The position numbers and the translations under genes are program-made. Positions 52,801-62,268 of a stretch of DNA of 64,000 bases are shown here, in pieces. The notes below the pieces were generated by a model. It saw only the letters and a program-made list of their open reading frames with translations, was not told the origin of the DNA and searched no databases. The stretch spans positions 1 to 64,000 of the forward strand of contig NZ_AUHI01000014.1 of assembly GCF_000423105.1 (NCBI RefSeq), in the 5' to 3' direction. How positions within the stretch are numbered: position 1 is the first letter of the stretch; every line of letters starts with the position of its first letter. Source of the stretch: Halalkalibacillus halophilus DSM 18494. Lineage in GTDB: Bacteria > Bacillota > Bacilli > Bacillales > Alkalibacillaceae.

Positions 52801-52998
52801 TTACGACAGAAAGCACCTGTAATCATGCCGACTATGAGTCCACACCAAATGCTTTCGTTCCGGTGTTTCTTCCAGTATCGTTCCTGTTGAAGATGAGACA
52901 GGAAGAACATCGATTAAGTATTCCCGCAGTCGATGTTTTTCCGCTGAATTAAGTTTTTGAATGGCTTTCAGGATATCGATTGCTCTAACAGTCATCAC
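52801..52998 (-). pseudogene. Possible N-terminal fragment of an IS1595-like transposase
   Basis: The 65-codon frame reads AIDILKAIQKLNSAEKHRLREYL and continues to HLVWTHSRHDYRCFLS. The helical start and the late CxxH-like HSRHDYRC resemble the N-terminus of IS1595-type transposases, but the zinc-ribbon cysteines are missing and nothing follows. It may instead be a small hypothetical protein. It lies at the right edge of the inserted segment. Confidence 0.35.
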
Positions 52999-53039
52999 CC
53001 GCCATATTCGCTAACATAGCCAATATTAAAAAAACATAT

Positions 53040-53096
53040 AAGAAACTGAAGGCATTCGAGATAAAATCAATCTTTGCTTTCAGTTTCTTTTCTTTA
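53040..53096 (+). terminator. Terminator before yaaA (perhaps the original dnaN terminator)
   Basis: The stem AGAAACTGAA/TTCAGTTTCT is followed by TTTCTTT rightwards and is T-rich leftwards too. It stands between the accessory segment and yaaA. Confidence 0.7.
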
Positions 53097-53153
53097 TGGC
53101 AAATCTTTAGTAAAATATATAGTTAGGAAGAAACGGTAAAGTAGGTGAAAGAA

Positions 53154-53375
53154 ATGGCAGAACCAATCGAGATAAAAACCGATCAAATTACGTTAGGTCA
53201 ATTTATCAAATTAGCTAATGTCGTCGAATCCGGTGGAATGGTTAAATTATTTTTACAAGATTACACTGTTTACGTAAATGGAGAACAAGATCAGCGCCGT
53301 GGTCGTAAGCTTTACATTAATGATCAGGTTGAAATTGAAGAAGTAGGTATTTTTATAGTTACCAAAGAAGCTTAA
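53154..53375 (+). CDS. yaaA: S4-domain RNA-binding protein YaaA (RlbA)
   Basis: The 73-residue S4-like protein (TLGQFIKLANVVESGG, VYVNGEQDQRRGRKL) is the small RNA-binding protein that usually sits between dnaN and recF, implicated in ribosome assembly. The ATG at 53154 is chosen because GGTGA lies 5 bases upstream; a GTG three codons earlier overlaps that site. It is 21 bases before recF. Confidence 0.93.
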   Translation: MAEPIEIKTDQITLGQFIKLANVVESGGMVKLFLQDYTVYVNGEQDQRRGRKLYINDQVEIEEVGIFIVTKEA

Positions 53376-53395
53376 GAGAAATTGAGGAGTCCCAT

Positions 53396-54514
53396 ATGCA
53401 AATCCAACAATTGACGTTAACGAATTACCGAAACTACGAAAAAATTTCCCTTCAATTCGATCGGCAAATAAATGTGATTATTGGTGAAAACGCACAAGGT
53501 AAAACGAATTTAATGGAAGCTATTTACGTTTTAGCATTCACAAAGTCGCATCGTACGTCAAAGGATAAAGAATTAATTAAATGGGACGCAGAGTATGGTA
53601 AAATAGAGGGTAGCATCTTTAAAAGAAATCGAACCTTTCCGTTAGATGTGATTTTTTCACATAAAGGTAAAAAAGCAAAATTTAATCATATCGAACAAAA
53701 ACGACTAAGTGATTATATAGGTTCGTTGAATGTGGTCATGTTTGCACCAGAGGATCTCTACCTCGTGAAGGGCAGTCCACAGGAGCGACGGAAATTTATT
53801 GATATGGAGATTGGTCAAATTCAGCCGGTCTATATCTATCATCTTGGTCAGTACCAGAAAATTCTCAAGCAGCGGAATGCCCTTTTAAAAGATTTGATGA
53901 GAAAGCAATCTCCAGATTTAACGATGCTTCACGTTTTAACAGAGCAATTAATTGAGCATGCAAGTATTGTTCTTGAACGAAGATTTCTTTTTCTTCGTAA
54001 GCTTAGAGATTGGGCAAGTGAGATCCATAAAGGAATTAGTAGAGAATTAGAGAAGCTGGAAATTCACTATGATTCTTCCATGGAAGTATTAGAGGATATG
54101 AGTTTGGAAACAATAAAAGAGACGTTTCAGACAAGCTTTGAAGCGAAAGAAAAACGTGAGATTGAACGTGGGACTACTTTGATCGGACCACATCGAGATG
54201 ATCTTTTATTTTATGTGAACGGTCGTAATGTTCAAACATATGGGTCACAGGGACAACAAAGAACAACTGCGCTGTCTTTAAAGCTAGCAGAAATAGAGCT
54301 GATCTATCAAGAAGTTGGGGAATATCCAGTCTTGCTCCTTGATGATGTGTTAAGTGAACTTGATCATCACCGCCAATCTCATTTATTAAACACGATCCAA
54401 GGAAGAGTCCAAACTTTTGTGACGACAACAAGTGTAGATGGAATTGCTCATGAAACACTAGAAGAAGCTGATATCTTCACCGTATCGGACGGGAAGCTAC
54501 AAACAGAAGGGTGA
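53396..54514 (+). CDS. recF: Recombination mediator RecF
   Basis: RecF is an SMC-like ATPase that helps load RecA at gaps. The 372-residue protein begins MQIQQLTLTNYRNYEKI, has Walker A GENAQGKTNLMEA (about residues 30-42), the signature TYGSQGQQRTTALSLKLAE and Walker B LLLDDVLSELD. Length and position are standard. Confidence 0.97.
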   Translation: MQIQQLTLTNYRNYEKISLQFDRQINVIIGENAQGKTNLMEAIYVLAFTKSHRTSKDKELIKWDAEYGKIEGSIFKRNRTFPLDVIFSHKGKKAKFNHIEQKRLSDYIGSLNVVMFAPEDLYLVKGSPQERRKFIDMEIGQIQPVYIYHLGQYQKILKQRNALLKDLMRKQSPDLTMLHVLTEQLIEHASIVLERRFLFLRKLRDWASEIHKGISRELEKLEIHYDSSMEVLEDMSLETIKETFQTSFEAKEKREIERGTTLIGPHRDDLLFYVNGRNVQTYGSQGQQRTTALSLKLAEIELIYQEVGEYPVLLLDDVLSELDHHRQSHLLNTIQGRVQTFVTTTSVDGIAHETLEEADIFTVSDGKLQTEG

Positions 54515-54523
54515 GGTTACAGA

Positions 54524-54817
54524 TTGTTTATACATATAGGCGATGAACACGTTATTCGTTCGGAGGAAGTCGTATCTATTATTGATTACAACTTGTTCAA
54601 ATCTTCATCGATCATAGAAGAGATGATATCCAATCAACGAGAAAATGGAAATGTGACAGAGGCTTATTATGGGGACGCAAAAGCGATTGTCATTACTGTC
54701 GATCAAATATTCTTTAGTTCCTTATCTGTATCGACTTTAAATAGACGAGCACAAGTTACATTAACGCTCGATAAAATCGATGAATTGAATGAGTTAGACG
54801 ATGAAGAGAACGTATAA
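54524..54817 (+). CDS. remB: Extracellular-matrix regulator RemB (YaaB)
   Basis: The 97-residue protein matches RemB/YaaB (FIHIGDEHVIRSEEVVSIID), a RemA-related regulator that activates biofilm matrix genes in B. subtilis. The start is a TTG after GGTGAGG. It is 9 bases after recF and 36 before gyrB, its usual place. Confidence 0.92.
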   Translation: MFIHIGDEHVIRSEEVVSIIDYNLFKSSSIIEEMISNQRENGNVTEAYYGDAKAIVITVDQIFFSSLSVSTLNRRAQVTLTLDKIDELNELDDEENV

Positions 54818-54853
54818 GTACGATACTTTTTAAATGAAGGTGAGACGATAGCG

Positions 54854-56773
54854 ATGGAAGAGAACTTAAACGAAAACAATGCTTATGGCGCTAGTCAAAT
54901 ACAGGTTTTAGAAGGATTAGAAGCAGTACGAAAACGACCAGGAATGTACATTGGGTCTACAAGTACACGTGGACTACACCATTTGGTATGGGAAGTAGTA
55001 GATAATAGTATTGATGAAGCACTGGCAGGACACTGTGATCATATTGAAATTATAATCGAAAAAGATAATAGTATTACCGTGACGGATAACGGGCGCGGAA
55101 TTCCTGTTGATATTCATGAGAAAGTAGGAAAGCCAGCTATTGAAGTTATTATGACGGTTCTTCACGCTGGTGGTAAGTTTGACGGTGGATCGTATAAAGT
55201 TTCTGGTGGACTTCACGGCGTTGGTGCTTCCGTAGTAAACGCTTTGTCTAGTGAATGTGAAGTACATGTTTATCGTGATGGAAAAATTTATTACCAGAGT
55301 TATAAGCGCGGGGTACCTCAAAATGAACTAGAAGTGATTGGTGAAACGGAATTAACAGGAACGAAGACACATTTTAAACCAGATCCTGAAATTTTCACAG
55401 AAACACTAGAGTATGAGTATGATTCCCTTCAGAATCGTACAAAAGAACTTGCATACTTAAATAAAAAATTACAAATTTCCATTGAAGATAAGCGTAATGA
55501 TTCAGAAGCAGAGCACTTTTATTTTGAAGGTGGAATCTCTGAATATGTCGCTCACTTGAATCGTTCAAAAGAAGCGTTACATGAACCGATCTTCGGTGAA
55601 AATGAACTACAAGATATTACAGTAGAATTTGCTATTCAATATAATGATGGCTTTGCTAGTAACTTATATTCGTTTGCAAATAATATTAATACAGCTGAAG
55701 GTGGAACCCATGAAGCTGGTTTCAAAACTGCCTTAACACGAGTGATTAATGATTATGCTCGTAAAAATAGTTTATATAAAGAAAATGATCCCAATTTGAT
55801 TGGTGATGATGTGCGTGAAGGAATTACAGCCATTATTTCTGTGAAGCACCCTGACCCTCAATTTGAAGGTCAAACAAAGACAAAGCTTGGTAATAGTGAA
55901 GTTCGTACCATTACTGATCAAGTCTTATCAGATAAATTCTCGCAATTTTTGATTGAACACCCGAAAGTTGCAAGAAAAATTGTTGAAAAGGGATTAATGG
56001 CTTCTCGTGCTAGAATCGCAGCGAAAAAAGCTCGTGAAGTGACTCGTCGTAAGAGTGCATTAGAAGTATCCAGCCTGCCTGGTAAACTAGCAGACTGTGC
56101 AACAAAAGATGCAACGAAAAGTGAAATTTACGTGGTAGAGGGTGACTCTGCTGGTGGTTCTGCTAAACAGGGTCGTGATCGTCATTTTCAGGCTATTTTA
56201 CCTTTACGAGGAAAAATCATTAATGTAGAAAAAGCTCGCTTAGACAAAATCCTTTCTAACAATGAAATCCGAGCGATCATTACAGCTTTAGGTACTGGTA
56301 TTGGCGAAGAATTTGATATCACACAAGCACGTTATCAAAAGATTGTCATTATGACAGACGCAGACGTAGACGGGGCACATATTAGAACGCTTTTATTAAC
56401 CTTTATCTATCGTTACATGCGTCCACTTATTGAGCATGGGTATATTTATATTGCTCAGCCACCTTTATACAAAATTACGCAAGGAAAGAAAATCTATTAT
56501 GCGTACAACGAGAAAGAAATGGAAAATGTGTTAGCAGAAATTCCAAAAGCTCCGAAACCAGGACTTCAGCGTTACAAAGGTCTAGGGGAAATGAATCCTA
56601 CTCAGCTATGGGAGACTACTATGGATCCAGAAACTCGTACGCTACTACAGGTCAATTTATCGGATGCCATGGAAGCTGATGAAACATTTGATATATTAAT
56701 GGGCGATCAAGTCGAGCCTCGACGCGATTTCATTCAACAAAACGCTCAATACGTGAAAAACTTAGATATTTAA
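54854..56773 (+). CDS. gyrB: DNA gyrase subunit B
   Basis: GyrB supplies the ATPase for negative supercoiling. The 639-residue protein has the GHKL motifs (EVVDNSIDEALAG, DNGRGIPVD), the TOPRIM EGDSAGGSAKQGRD and PLRGKIINVEKA, and the C-terminal GyrA-binding part. Length and sequence are typical of Bacilli. Confidence 0.99.
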   Translation: MEENLNENNAYGASQIQVLEGLEAVRKRPGMYIGSTSTRGLHHLVWEVVDNSIDEALAGHCDHIEIIIEKDNSITVTDNGRGIPVDIHEKVGKPAIEVIMTVLHAGGKFDGGSYKVSGGLHGVGASVVNALSSECEVHVYRDGKIYYQSYKRGVPQNELEVIGETELTGTKTHFKPDPEIFTETLEYEYDSLQNRTKELAYLNKKLQISIEDKRNDSEAEHFYFEGGISEYVAHLNRSKEALHEPIFGENELQDITVEFAIQYNDGFASNLYSFANNINTAEGGTHEAGFKTALTRVINDYARKNSLYKENDPNLIGDDVREGITAIISVKHPDPQFEGQTKTKLGNSEVRTITDQVLSDKFSQFLIEHPKVARKIVEKGLMASRARIAAKKAREVTRRKSALEVSSLPGKLADCATKDATKSEIYVVEGDSAGGSAKQGRDRHFQAILPLRGKIINVEKARLDKILSNNEIRAIITALGTGIGEEFDITQARYQKIVIMTDADVDGAHIRTLLLTFIYRYMRPLIEHGYIYIAQPPLYKITQGKKIYYAYNEKEMENVLAEIPKAPKPGLQRYKGLGEMNPTQLWETTMDPETRTLLQVNLSDAMEADETFDILMGDQVEPRRDFIQQNAQYVKNLDI

Positions 56774-56823
56774 AACATTCGTTTGTTTCTATTTTGGCAA
56801 ACAAATGAGGGAGGTCATGACAC

Positions 56824-59346
56824 TTGGATCAACAACGTCCACAAGTACAAGAAATTAATATTAGCCATGAAATGCGTACGTCATTCTTAGACTATGCAAT
56901 GAGTGTTATTGTAGCGCGAGCTTTACCGGATGTCCGTGATGGACTAAAACCGGTACATAGACGTATTTTATACGCAATGCATGACCTAGGAATGCATTCG
57001 GATAAAGCATACAAGAAGTCCGCGCGTATCGTAGGGGAAGTTATTGGTAAGTATCACCCGCACGGTGACTCTGCTGTGTATGATGCGATGGTTCGTATGG
57101 CGCAAGACTTTAACTTTAGATATATGTTAGTAGATGGACACGGGAACTTCGGTTCAGTCGACGGCGATGCTGCAGCAGCAATGCGTTATACAGAAGCAAG
57201 AATGTCCAAGATCTCGATGGAAATTTTAAGAGATATTAATAAAAACACAATCGATTATGAAGAGAACTATGATGGAGCGGAAAAAGAGCCGATTGTATTA
57301 CCTGCTCGTTTCCCTAACTTGCTTGTAAATGGTGCTTCAGGGATTGCGGTTGGTATGGCGACAAATATTCCACCACATCAACTTGGAGAAGTCATTGATG
57401 CTGTTTTAGCAATCAGTGACAACCCAGATATTTCGATTATGGAGTTAATGGATGAGTATATTCACGGACCTGATTTTCCTACTGGTGGAGAGATTTTAGG
57501 TAGAAGCGGAATTCGTCAAGCGTATGAAACAGGAAAAGGTTCCGTAACGATAAGGTCCAAAGCGGACATTGAAGAAGAAGCTAATGGAAAAGCACGCATT
57601 ATCGTGACTGAAATTCCATACCAAGTAAACAAAGCACGTTTAATTGAAAAAATTGCTGAACTTGTGCGTGAGAAGAAGATTGACGGTATTACCGACTTAC
57701 GTGATGAATCCGACCGTGAAGGACTACGAATCGTAATTGAAATCCGTCGTGATGCCAATGCGAATGTGGTATTAAATAATTTATTTAAGCAAACTGCACT
57801 TCAAACATCTTTTGGTATTAACACATTAGCACTTGTCGATGGTCAGCCTAAAGTATTGAATGTAAAACAGTGTTTGGAATATTACTTAGAGCATCAAAAA
57901 GAAGTAATTGTAAGAAGAACACAGTTTGAACTCGATAAAGCTGCAGCACGTGCCCATATTTTAGAAGGGTTACGCATAGCATTAGATCATTTAGATGAAG
58001 TAATTAAACTCATTCGTGAATCTCAAACGGCAGATATCGCTCGTGACGGATTAATGACGAATTATGGACTATCTGATAAACAAGCGCAAGCGATTTTAGA
58101 TATGCGTTTGCAACGTTTAACAGGACTAGAGCGCGAGAAAATTGAAAATGAATACAAAGAGATTTCTGAACTTATTGCAGAATTGAAAGAAATTCTAGCA
58201 AACGACCTAAAAGTAAAAGAAATTATTAAAGAAGAATTATTAGAGATTAAAGAACGATTTAATGACACACGTCGTACAGAAATTGTGGCAGGTGGAATTG
58301 ATCTGATTGAAGATGAGGACTTGATTCCAGAAGAAACAGTAGTTGTAACCTTAACGCATAAAGGATACATTAAGCGTTTACCAGCAACCACTTACCGTTC
58401 TCAAAACCGTGGTGGACGTGGGATTCAAGGAATGAACATGAATGATGATGATTTCGTTGAACATCTCTTATCGACTTCTACACACGACACGTTATTATTC
58501 TTTACGAACAAAGGAAAAGTGTATCGAGCAAAAGGATATGAAATTCCTGAATTCAGTAGAACAGCAAAAGGGTTACCTTTAGTTAATGTGTTGGAAATTG
58601 AAAACGATGAATGGGTGAACGCCGTAATTACTGTCAGTGAGTTTGCAGAAGACTGGAACCTATTCTTTACTACAAGAAAAGGGATTTCCAAACGAACAAC
58701 GCTTGAACAGTTTGCGAATATCCGTCGTGGTGGACTTCGTGCAATCAGTTTGCGAGAAGATGATGAATTGATTTCCGTTCGTTTAACAGATGGTACGAAA
58801 AATATCATGATTGGTACAAAACATGGTCTGTTAATTCGCTTTGAAGAGGATAAAGTGCGAACAATGGGTCGAACAGCATCCGGAGTAAAAGGAATTAACC
58901 TACATCCAGACGATGATGTCGTTTCAATGGAAATCCTTAATGAAGGTGCAGAAGTATTAACCGTTACGTCAAAAGGTTACGGGAAACGTACTCCTGAAAG
59001 TGAATATCGCTTACAAAACCGTGGCGGTAAAGGAATTCTAACTTGTAAATTGAATGAACGTAATGGAGAAGTAGTCGCTGTTAAACCTGTAACAGGTGAA
59101 GAAGACTTAATGATCATGACCATTGATGGTGTGTTAATTCGTTTATCTTCTGACAGCATTTCTCAAACTGGACGTAATACACAAGGTGTCCGCTTAATTC
59201 GTTTAGGTGAGGAAGAAGCTGTTGCGACAGTTGCATCCGTTGATCCAGCACCAATAGAAGAAGAGTTGGATGAGAAATTAGAGGAAGCTTCTGATGAGGT
59301 TTCAGTAGAGGAAACAAATGAGGAAGATAGTCATTCAGAGGAATAA
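56824..59346 (+). CDS. gyrA: DNA gyrase subunit A
   Basis: GyrA cuts and rejoins DNA. The active Tyr is Y122 in AAMRYTEARM. The quinolone-pocket positions are S83 and D87 (HGDSAVYDAM), so it looks quinolone-sensitive. The C-terminal beta-pinwheel has a GyrA box QNRGGRG and ends in a very acidic tail (about residues 810-840). The start is a TTG after GGGAGG. Confidence 0.99.
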   Translation: MDQQRPQVQEINISHEMRTSFLDYAMSVIVARALPDVRDGLKPVHRRILYAMHDLGMHSDKAYKKSARIVGEVIGKYHPHGDSAVYDAMVRMAQDFNFRYMLVDGHGNFGSVDGDAAAAMRYTEARMSKISMEILRDINKNTIDYEENYDGAEKEPIVLPARFPNLLVNGASGIAVGMATNIPPHQLGEVIDAVLAISDNPDISIMELMDEYIHGPDFPTGGEILGRSGIRQAYETGKGSVTIRSKADIEEEANGKARIIVTEIPYQVNKARLIEKIAELVREKKIDGITDLRDESDREGLRIVIEIRRDANANVVLNNLFKQTALQTSFGINTLALVDGQPKVLNVKQCLEYYLEHQKEVIVRRTQFELDKAAARAHILEGLRIALDHLDEVIKLIRESQTADIARDGLMTNYGLSDKQAQAILDMRLQRLTGLEREKIENEYKEISELIAELKEILANDLKVKEIIKEELLEIKERFNDTRRTEIVAGGIDLIEDEDLIPEETVVVTLTHKGYIKRLPATTYRSQNRGGRGIQGMNMNDDDFVEHLLSTSTHDTLLFFTNKGKVYRAKGYEIPEFSRTAKGLPLVNVLEIENDEWVNAVITVSEFAEDWNLFFTTRKGISKRTTLEQFANIRRGGLRAISLREDDELISVRLTDGTKNIMIGTKHGLLIRFEEDKVRTMGRTASGVKGINLHPDDDVVSMEILNEGAEVLTVTSKGYGKRTPESEYRLQNRGGKGILTCKLNERNGEVVAVKPVTGEEDLMIMTIDGVLIRLSSDSISQTGRNTQGVRLIRLGEEEAVATVASVDPAPIEEELDEKLEEASDEVSVEETNEEDSHSEE

Positions 59347-59388
59347 GAGTTTGTCATTAGGGTTTATTAGTCAAAGGTAGGTGTCGGG

Positions 59389-60459
59389 ATGAAAGTGCAT
59401 CCGGAACAATTAGTACCTGGCTGTTTAATCACCCAAGATGTAATGGGACAAGTGGTTCAACCACTTGTCCCTAAAAATACAATCATCGAGCCGGTGCATA
59501 TACTAGTGTTGAAGAAGTTCCAAGTAGGAGAAGTTGTTGTAGCTAACAAATTAGCAAGTGGAGAAGACTTTAAAGTAGAGGATCTCCCTGCAGAAGAAGC
59601 AAATTCAATAGAGAAAGACCAAGATGATTTCTTTGATGTCTATGTAAAGACAGTCAAACAAACCATCAACTTGTTTGAGCAGTGGAAGCCACAATCTAAG
59701 CTAGAAATCGCAAAGATTCGTGAAATGTTAAACCCTTTAATTACGCAAGCAGAAGAAACACCAGATTTGCTGTTAAAATTACATCACTTTAGTGATAAAC
59801 GTTATTATTTTTACCACCATATTGTTGCGAATGCAGCTATCACCGCGTTTTTAACGAAGAAACTACAGTATGATCAACAAGAGCGAAGAAAGATTGCCTT
59901 AGCAGCATTTTTAGCTGATTTAGGAATGCTTTTAGAAGACAAAGATCTTTATACGAAAGATCGAGTACTAACGGAAGAAGAGTTTGCCAGAGTCCGAAAG
60001 CACCCTGCTCTGTCTTATAAATTAGTAGACGGGTTAGAAGTGAGTAAGGACGTGAAAGTAGCGATCTTGCAGCACCATGAGCGTTTAGACGGTTCTGGCT
60101 ATCCAATGGGTGCATCACATGATAAGATTCATGCCTATGCGAAAATTATTGCTGTAAGCGATATGTTCCATGCCATGACATGTGAACGGGTCTATCGTAG
60201 AAAAGAATCCCCATTTAAAGTGATTGAAGAAATGCTGCAAGGGCAATTTGGGAAGCTAGATATGAAAGTAATCAATGCATTAGTGGATAGTATTATCACG
60301 TTTGGGAACGGCACAAAAGTGAAATTATCCAATAATGAAACTGGTACGATTGTATTTACAGATGAAAAATCACCAACAAGGCCATTTATAAGATTATCCA
60401 ACAAGGATATTATTAATCTAGATGATTATAGAGATATTCATATAGAAGAGATTATTTAA
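59389..60459 (+). CDS. HD-GYP-domain protein with a damaged HD motif
   Basis: The 356-residue protein has an N-terminal region (about 1-125) and an HD-GYP domain. YYFYHHIVANA (first His), HHERLDGSGYP and DMFHAMTCERVYR are present, but the canonical HD dyad reads ADLG (in AAFLADLGMLL) instead of HDIG, so one metal ligand is lost. HD-GYP enzymes normally hydrolyse c-di-GMP; this one may bind but not cut it, or use different metal ligands. It follows gyrA by 42 bases and ends in a strong terminator, so it may share the gyrase transcript. Confidence 0.88.
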   Translation: MKVHPEQLVPGCLITQDVMGQVVQPLVPKNTIIEPVHILVLKKFQVGEVVVANKLASGEDFKVEDLPAEEANSIEKDQDDFFDVYVKTVKQTINLFEQWKPQSKLEIAKIREMLNPLITQAEETPDLLLKLHHFSDKRYYFYHHIVANAAITAFLTKKLQYDQQERRKIALAAFLADLGMLLEDKDLYTKDRVLTEEEFARVRKHPALSYKLVDGLEVSKDVKVAILQHHERLDGSGYPMGASHDKIHAYAKIIAVSDMFHAMTCERVYRRKESPFKVIEEMLQGQFGKLDMKVINALVDSIITFGNGTKVKLSNNETGTIVFTDEKSPTRPFIRLSNKDIINLDDYRDIHIEEII

Positions 60460-60468
60460 AAGTAATCG

Positions 60469-60503
60469 GAGCATGGAATTGAATCTAATTCCATGCTTTT
60501 TAT
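60469..60503 (+). terminator. Terminator of the HD-GYP gene
   Basis: A perfect stem AGCATGGAATT/AATTCCATGCT is followed by TTTTTAT, just beyond the stop codon. Confidence 0.93.
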
Positions 60504-60540
60504 ATACCAGTTCAAGTGACTATTGCATGCCATATGAGAT

Positions 60541-60691
60541 TTCTGTATATAAAATAACTTTTATGGATAAAATTCACTTTTTATGGATATATACGCAAGA
60601 TTTCTGGATATCCTCTCCATAATTCTGGTTATATAAATTTTCTCGTGGATAAGCGAGTTGATTTCTGGATATAAAGTGACTTTTCTGGATA
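60541..60691 (-). repeat. Array B: eight units, 20-bp period, same core as array A
   Basis: Eight units read on the plus strand as TTTCTGGATATAA-like sequences at 60541, 60561, 60581, 60602, 60623, 60643, 60663 and 60683, spaced 20-21 bp. On the minus strand they are TTATCCAGAAA, the core of array A; the unit at 60643 contains TTATCCACG. The array lies between the HD-GYP terminator and the dacA promoter. Units are degenerate outside the core. Confidence 0.85.
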
Positions 60692-60762
60692 ACGGACTAG
60701 TTTCTCTCACAATCTATTTAAGTCTTTCTTCGCATTTTTGTTTTTTGTAATATTTAACGCTG

Positions 60763-60790
60763 TTGACTCGTATAAAATGTTGTATACTAT
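60763..60790 (+). promoter_or_regulatory. SigmaA promoter of dacA
   Basis: A -35 TTGACT (60763-60768), a 16-bp spacer and -10 TACTAT (60785-60790) lie about 120 bases before the start codon. Confidence 0.6.
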
Positions 60791-60908
60791 AGAAAGATTG
60801 CCTTCTTTTAGAAATGTTTATACATAGTTAATAGAAGTTCAATAGAGGAACACTTCATGTGGAACCTTTTAACATACAAAACGGAACAAACAAGATGGGG
60901 GAACAGTA

Positions 60909-62240
60909 ATGCGAGAAAGAGTAATGAAAAAGAGTATCATGATGTTGATGACAGTAGGTTTATTAATAGGGTTTATCGTTTCGATTCCGATACATACACT
61001 AGCCCAACCGGAAGATATTGAGGCGGAATCAGCCATTCTAGTTGATGCCGATACGGGAGAAATCTTATATTCTACTAATGCAGATATCTCTTTACCACCT
61101 GCAAGTATGACGAAGGTAATGACAGAATACCTCGTTTTGGAGGCAGTGGAAGAGGGAGATATTAGCTGGGATACTACTACGGAAATAAGTGAGTATGCAT
61201 TTTCTATTTCAGCAGATAATACGTTTTCTGGTGTTGGACTGAGAATGGATACCGAATATACTGTAAAAGAATTATATGATGCGATGGCTATATACTCAGA
61301 TAATGCGACATCGATTGCGTTAGCAGAATTAATTGCTGGATCTGAGGGCGAGTTTGTTCAAATGATGAATGAAAAAGCAGAAGAATTGGGCATGCAAGAA
61401 TATGAATTTGTTAACTCTACTGGTCTTGCGAATTCACATCTTGGTGATCAATACCCAGAAGGAACAGATCCGGAAGCTGATAATCTATTATCTGCTCGTT
61501 CTATGGCACTATTAGCGTATCATTTAGTAAATGATTTCCCACATGCTCTTGACGTTTCTAGCGTTCCGACGCAGGAATTTGAAGGACATGAAATGATTAA
61601 TTATAACTGGATGCTTCCTGGTTTACCTGGAAATTTAGAAGCCTTTGCTTATGAAGGAATGGATGGACTTAAAACAGGTTGGACGTCTCTTGCAGGTTAC
61701 GCTTTTGCTGGTACTGCGGAGCGAGATGACACACGTTTAATTTCTGTTGTAATGAGAACGGAAAGCGTTGAAGCGAGATTTAATGAAACTCGTAAACTAA
61801 TGGATTACGGATTTGATAACTTTGAAAAAGCGACTTTATATGAGGCTGGTTACCAACATGAAGGCGAAGAAACATTACCAGTAGCAAAAGGGAAACAAGA
61901 GGAAGTATCGATTGCTACAACGGAACCAATCGAGAGATTCATTTATAGTGGAGATGAAGAGAATTTCTCCGTTTCTTATGAAATGGACGAAGAGTTATTA
62001 AATGAAGATGGGAAAATTGAAGCTGCTGTGGAAGAAGGAACAGAAGTTGGTCGAATGGTCTTAAACTATGATGGCGACCATGATTATGGTAACATTTTAG
62101 GTGAAGATGCAGAACAACAATCTGTTACAATTGAGACAACAGAAGCGGTAGAACGTTCTAATTGGTTTATGTTAATTTTACAAGCTATTGGAGATTTCTT
62201 CTCTGGTTTGTTTGATAGTATTAAAGGAATTTTTGTATAA
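60909..62240 (+). CDS. dacA: D-alanyl-D-alanine carboxypeptidase DacA (PBP5-type)
   Basis: DacA trims the last D-Ala from peptidoglycan stem peptides. The 443-residue protein has a signal peptide (about residues 8-32, ending LAQ), the S66-x-x-K69 motif (ASMTK), S130-D-N132 and KTG in DGLKTGWTS, then a beta-rich domain and a C-terminal amphipathic membrane anchor (WFMLILQAIGDFFSGLFDSI). The surface is acidic. It precedes pdxS as in B. subtilis. Confidence 0.97.
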   Translation: MRERVMKKSIMMLMTVGLLIGFIVSIPIHTLAQPEDIEAESAILVDADTGEILYSTNADISLPPASMTKVMTEYLVLEAVEEGDISWDTTTEISEYAFSISADNTFSGVGLRMDTEYTVKELYDAMAIYSDNATSIALAELIAGSEGEFVQMMNEKAEELGMQEYEFVNSTGLANSHLGDQYPEGTDPEADNLLSARSMALLAYHLVNDFPHALDVSSVPTQEFEGHEMINYNWMLPGLPGNLEAFAYEGMDGLKTGWTSLAGYAFAGTAERDDTRLISVVMRTESVEARFNETRKLMDYGFDNFEKATLYEAGYQHEGEETLPVAKGKQEEVSIATTEPIERFIYSGDEENFSVSYEMDEELLNEDGKIEAAVEEGTEVGRMVLNYDGDHDYGNILGEDAEQQSVTIETTEAVERSNWFMLILQAIGDFFSGLFDSIKGIFV

Positions 62241-62268
62241 AATACATTAGCTTTTTAGGGGGAGTTTC

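Noticed and set aside
57516..58808. Leftward frames opposite gyrA
   Set aside because: They are antisense shadows rich in Ser and Arg, without ribosome binding sites; gyrA itself is clear.
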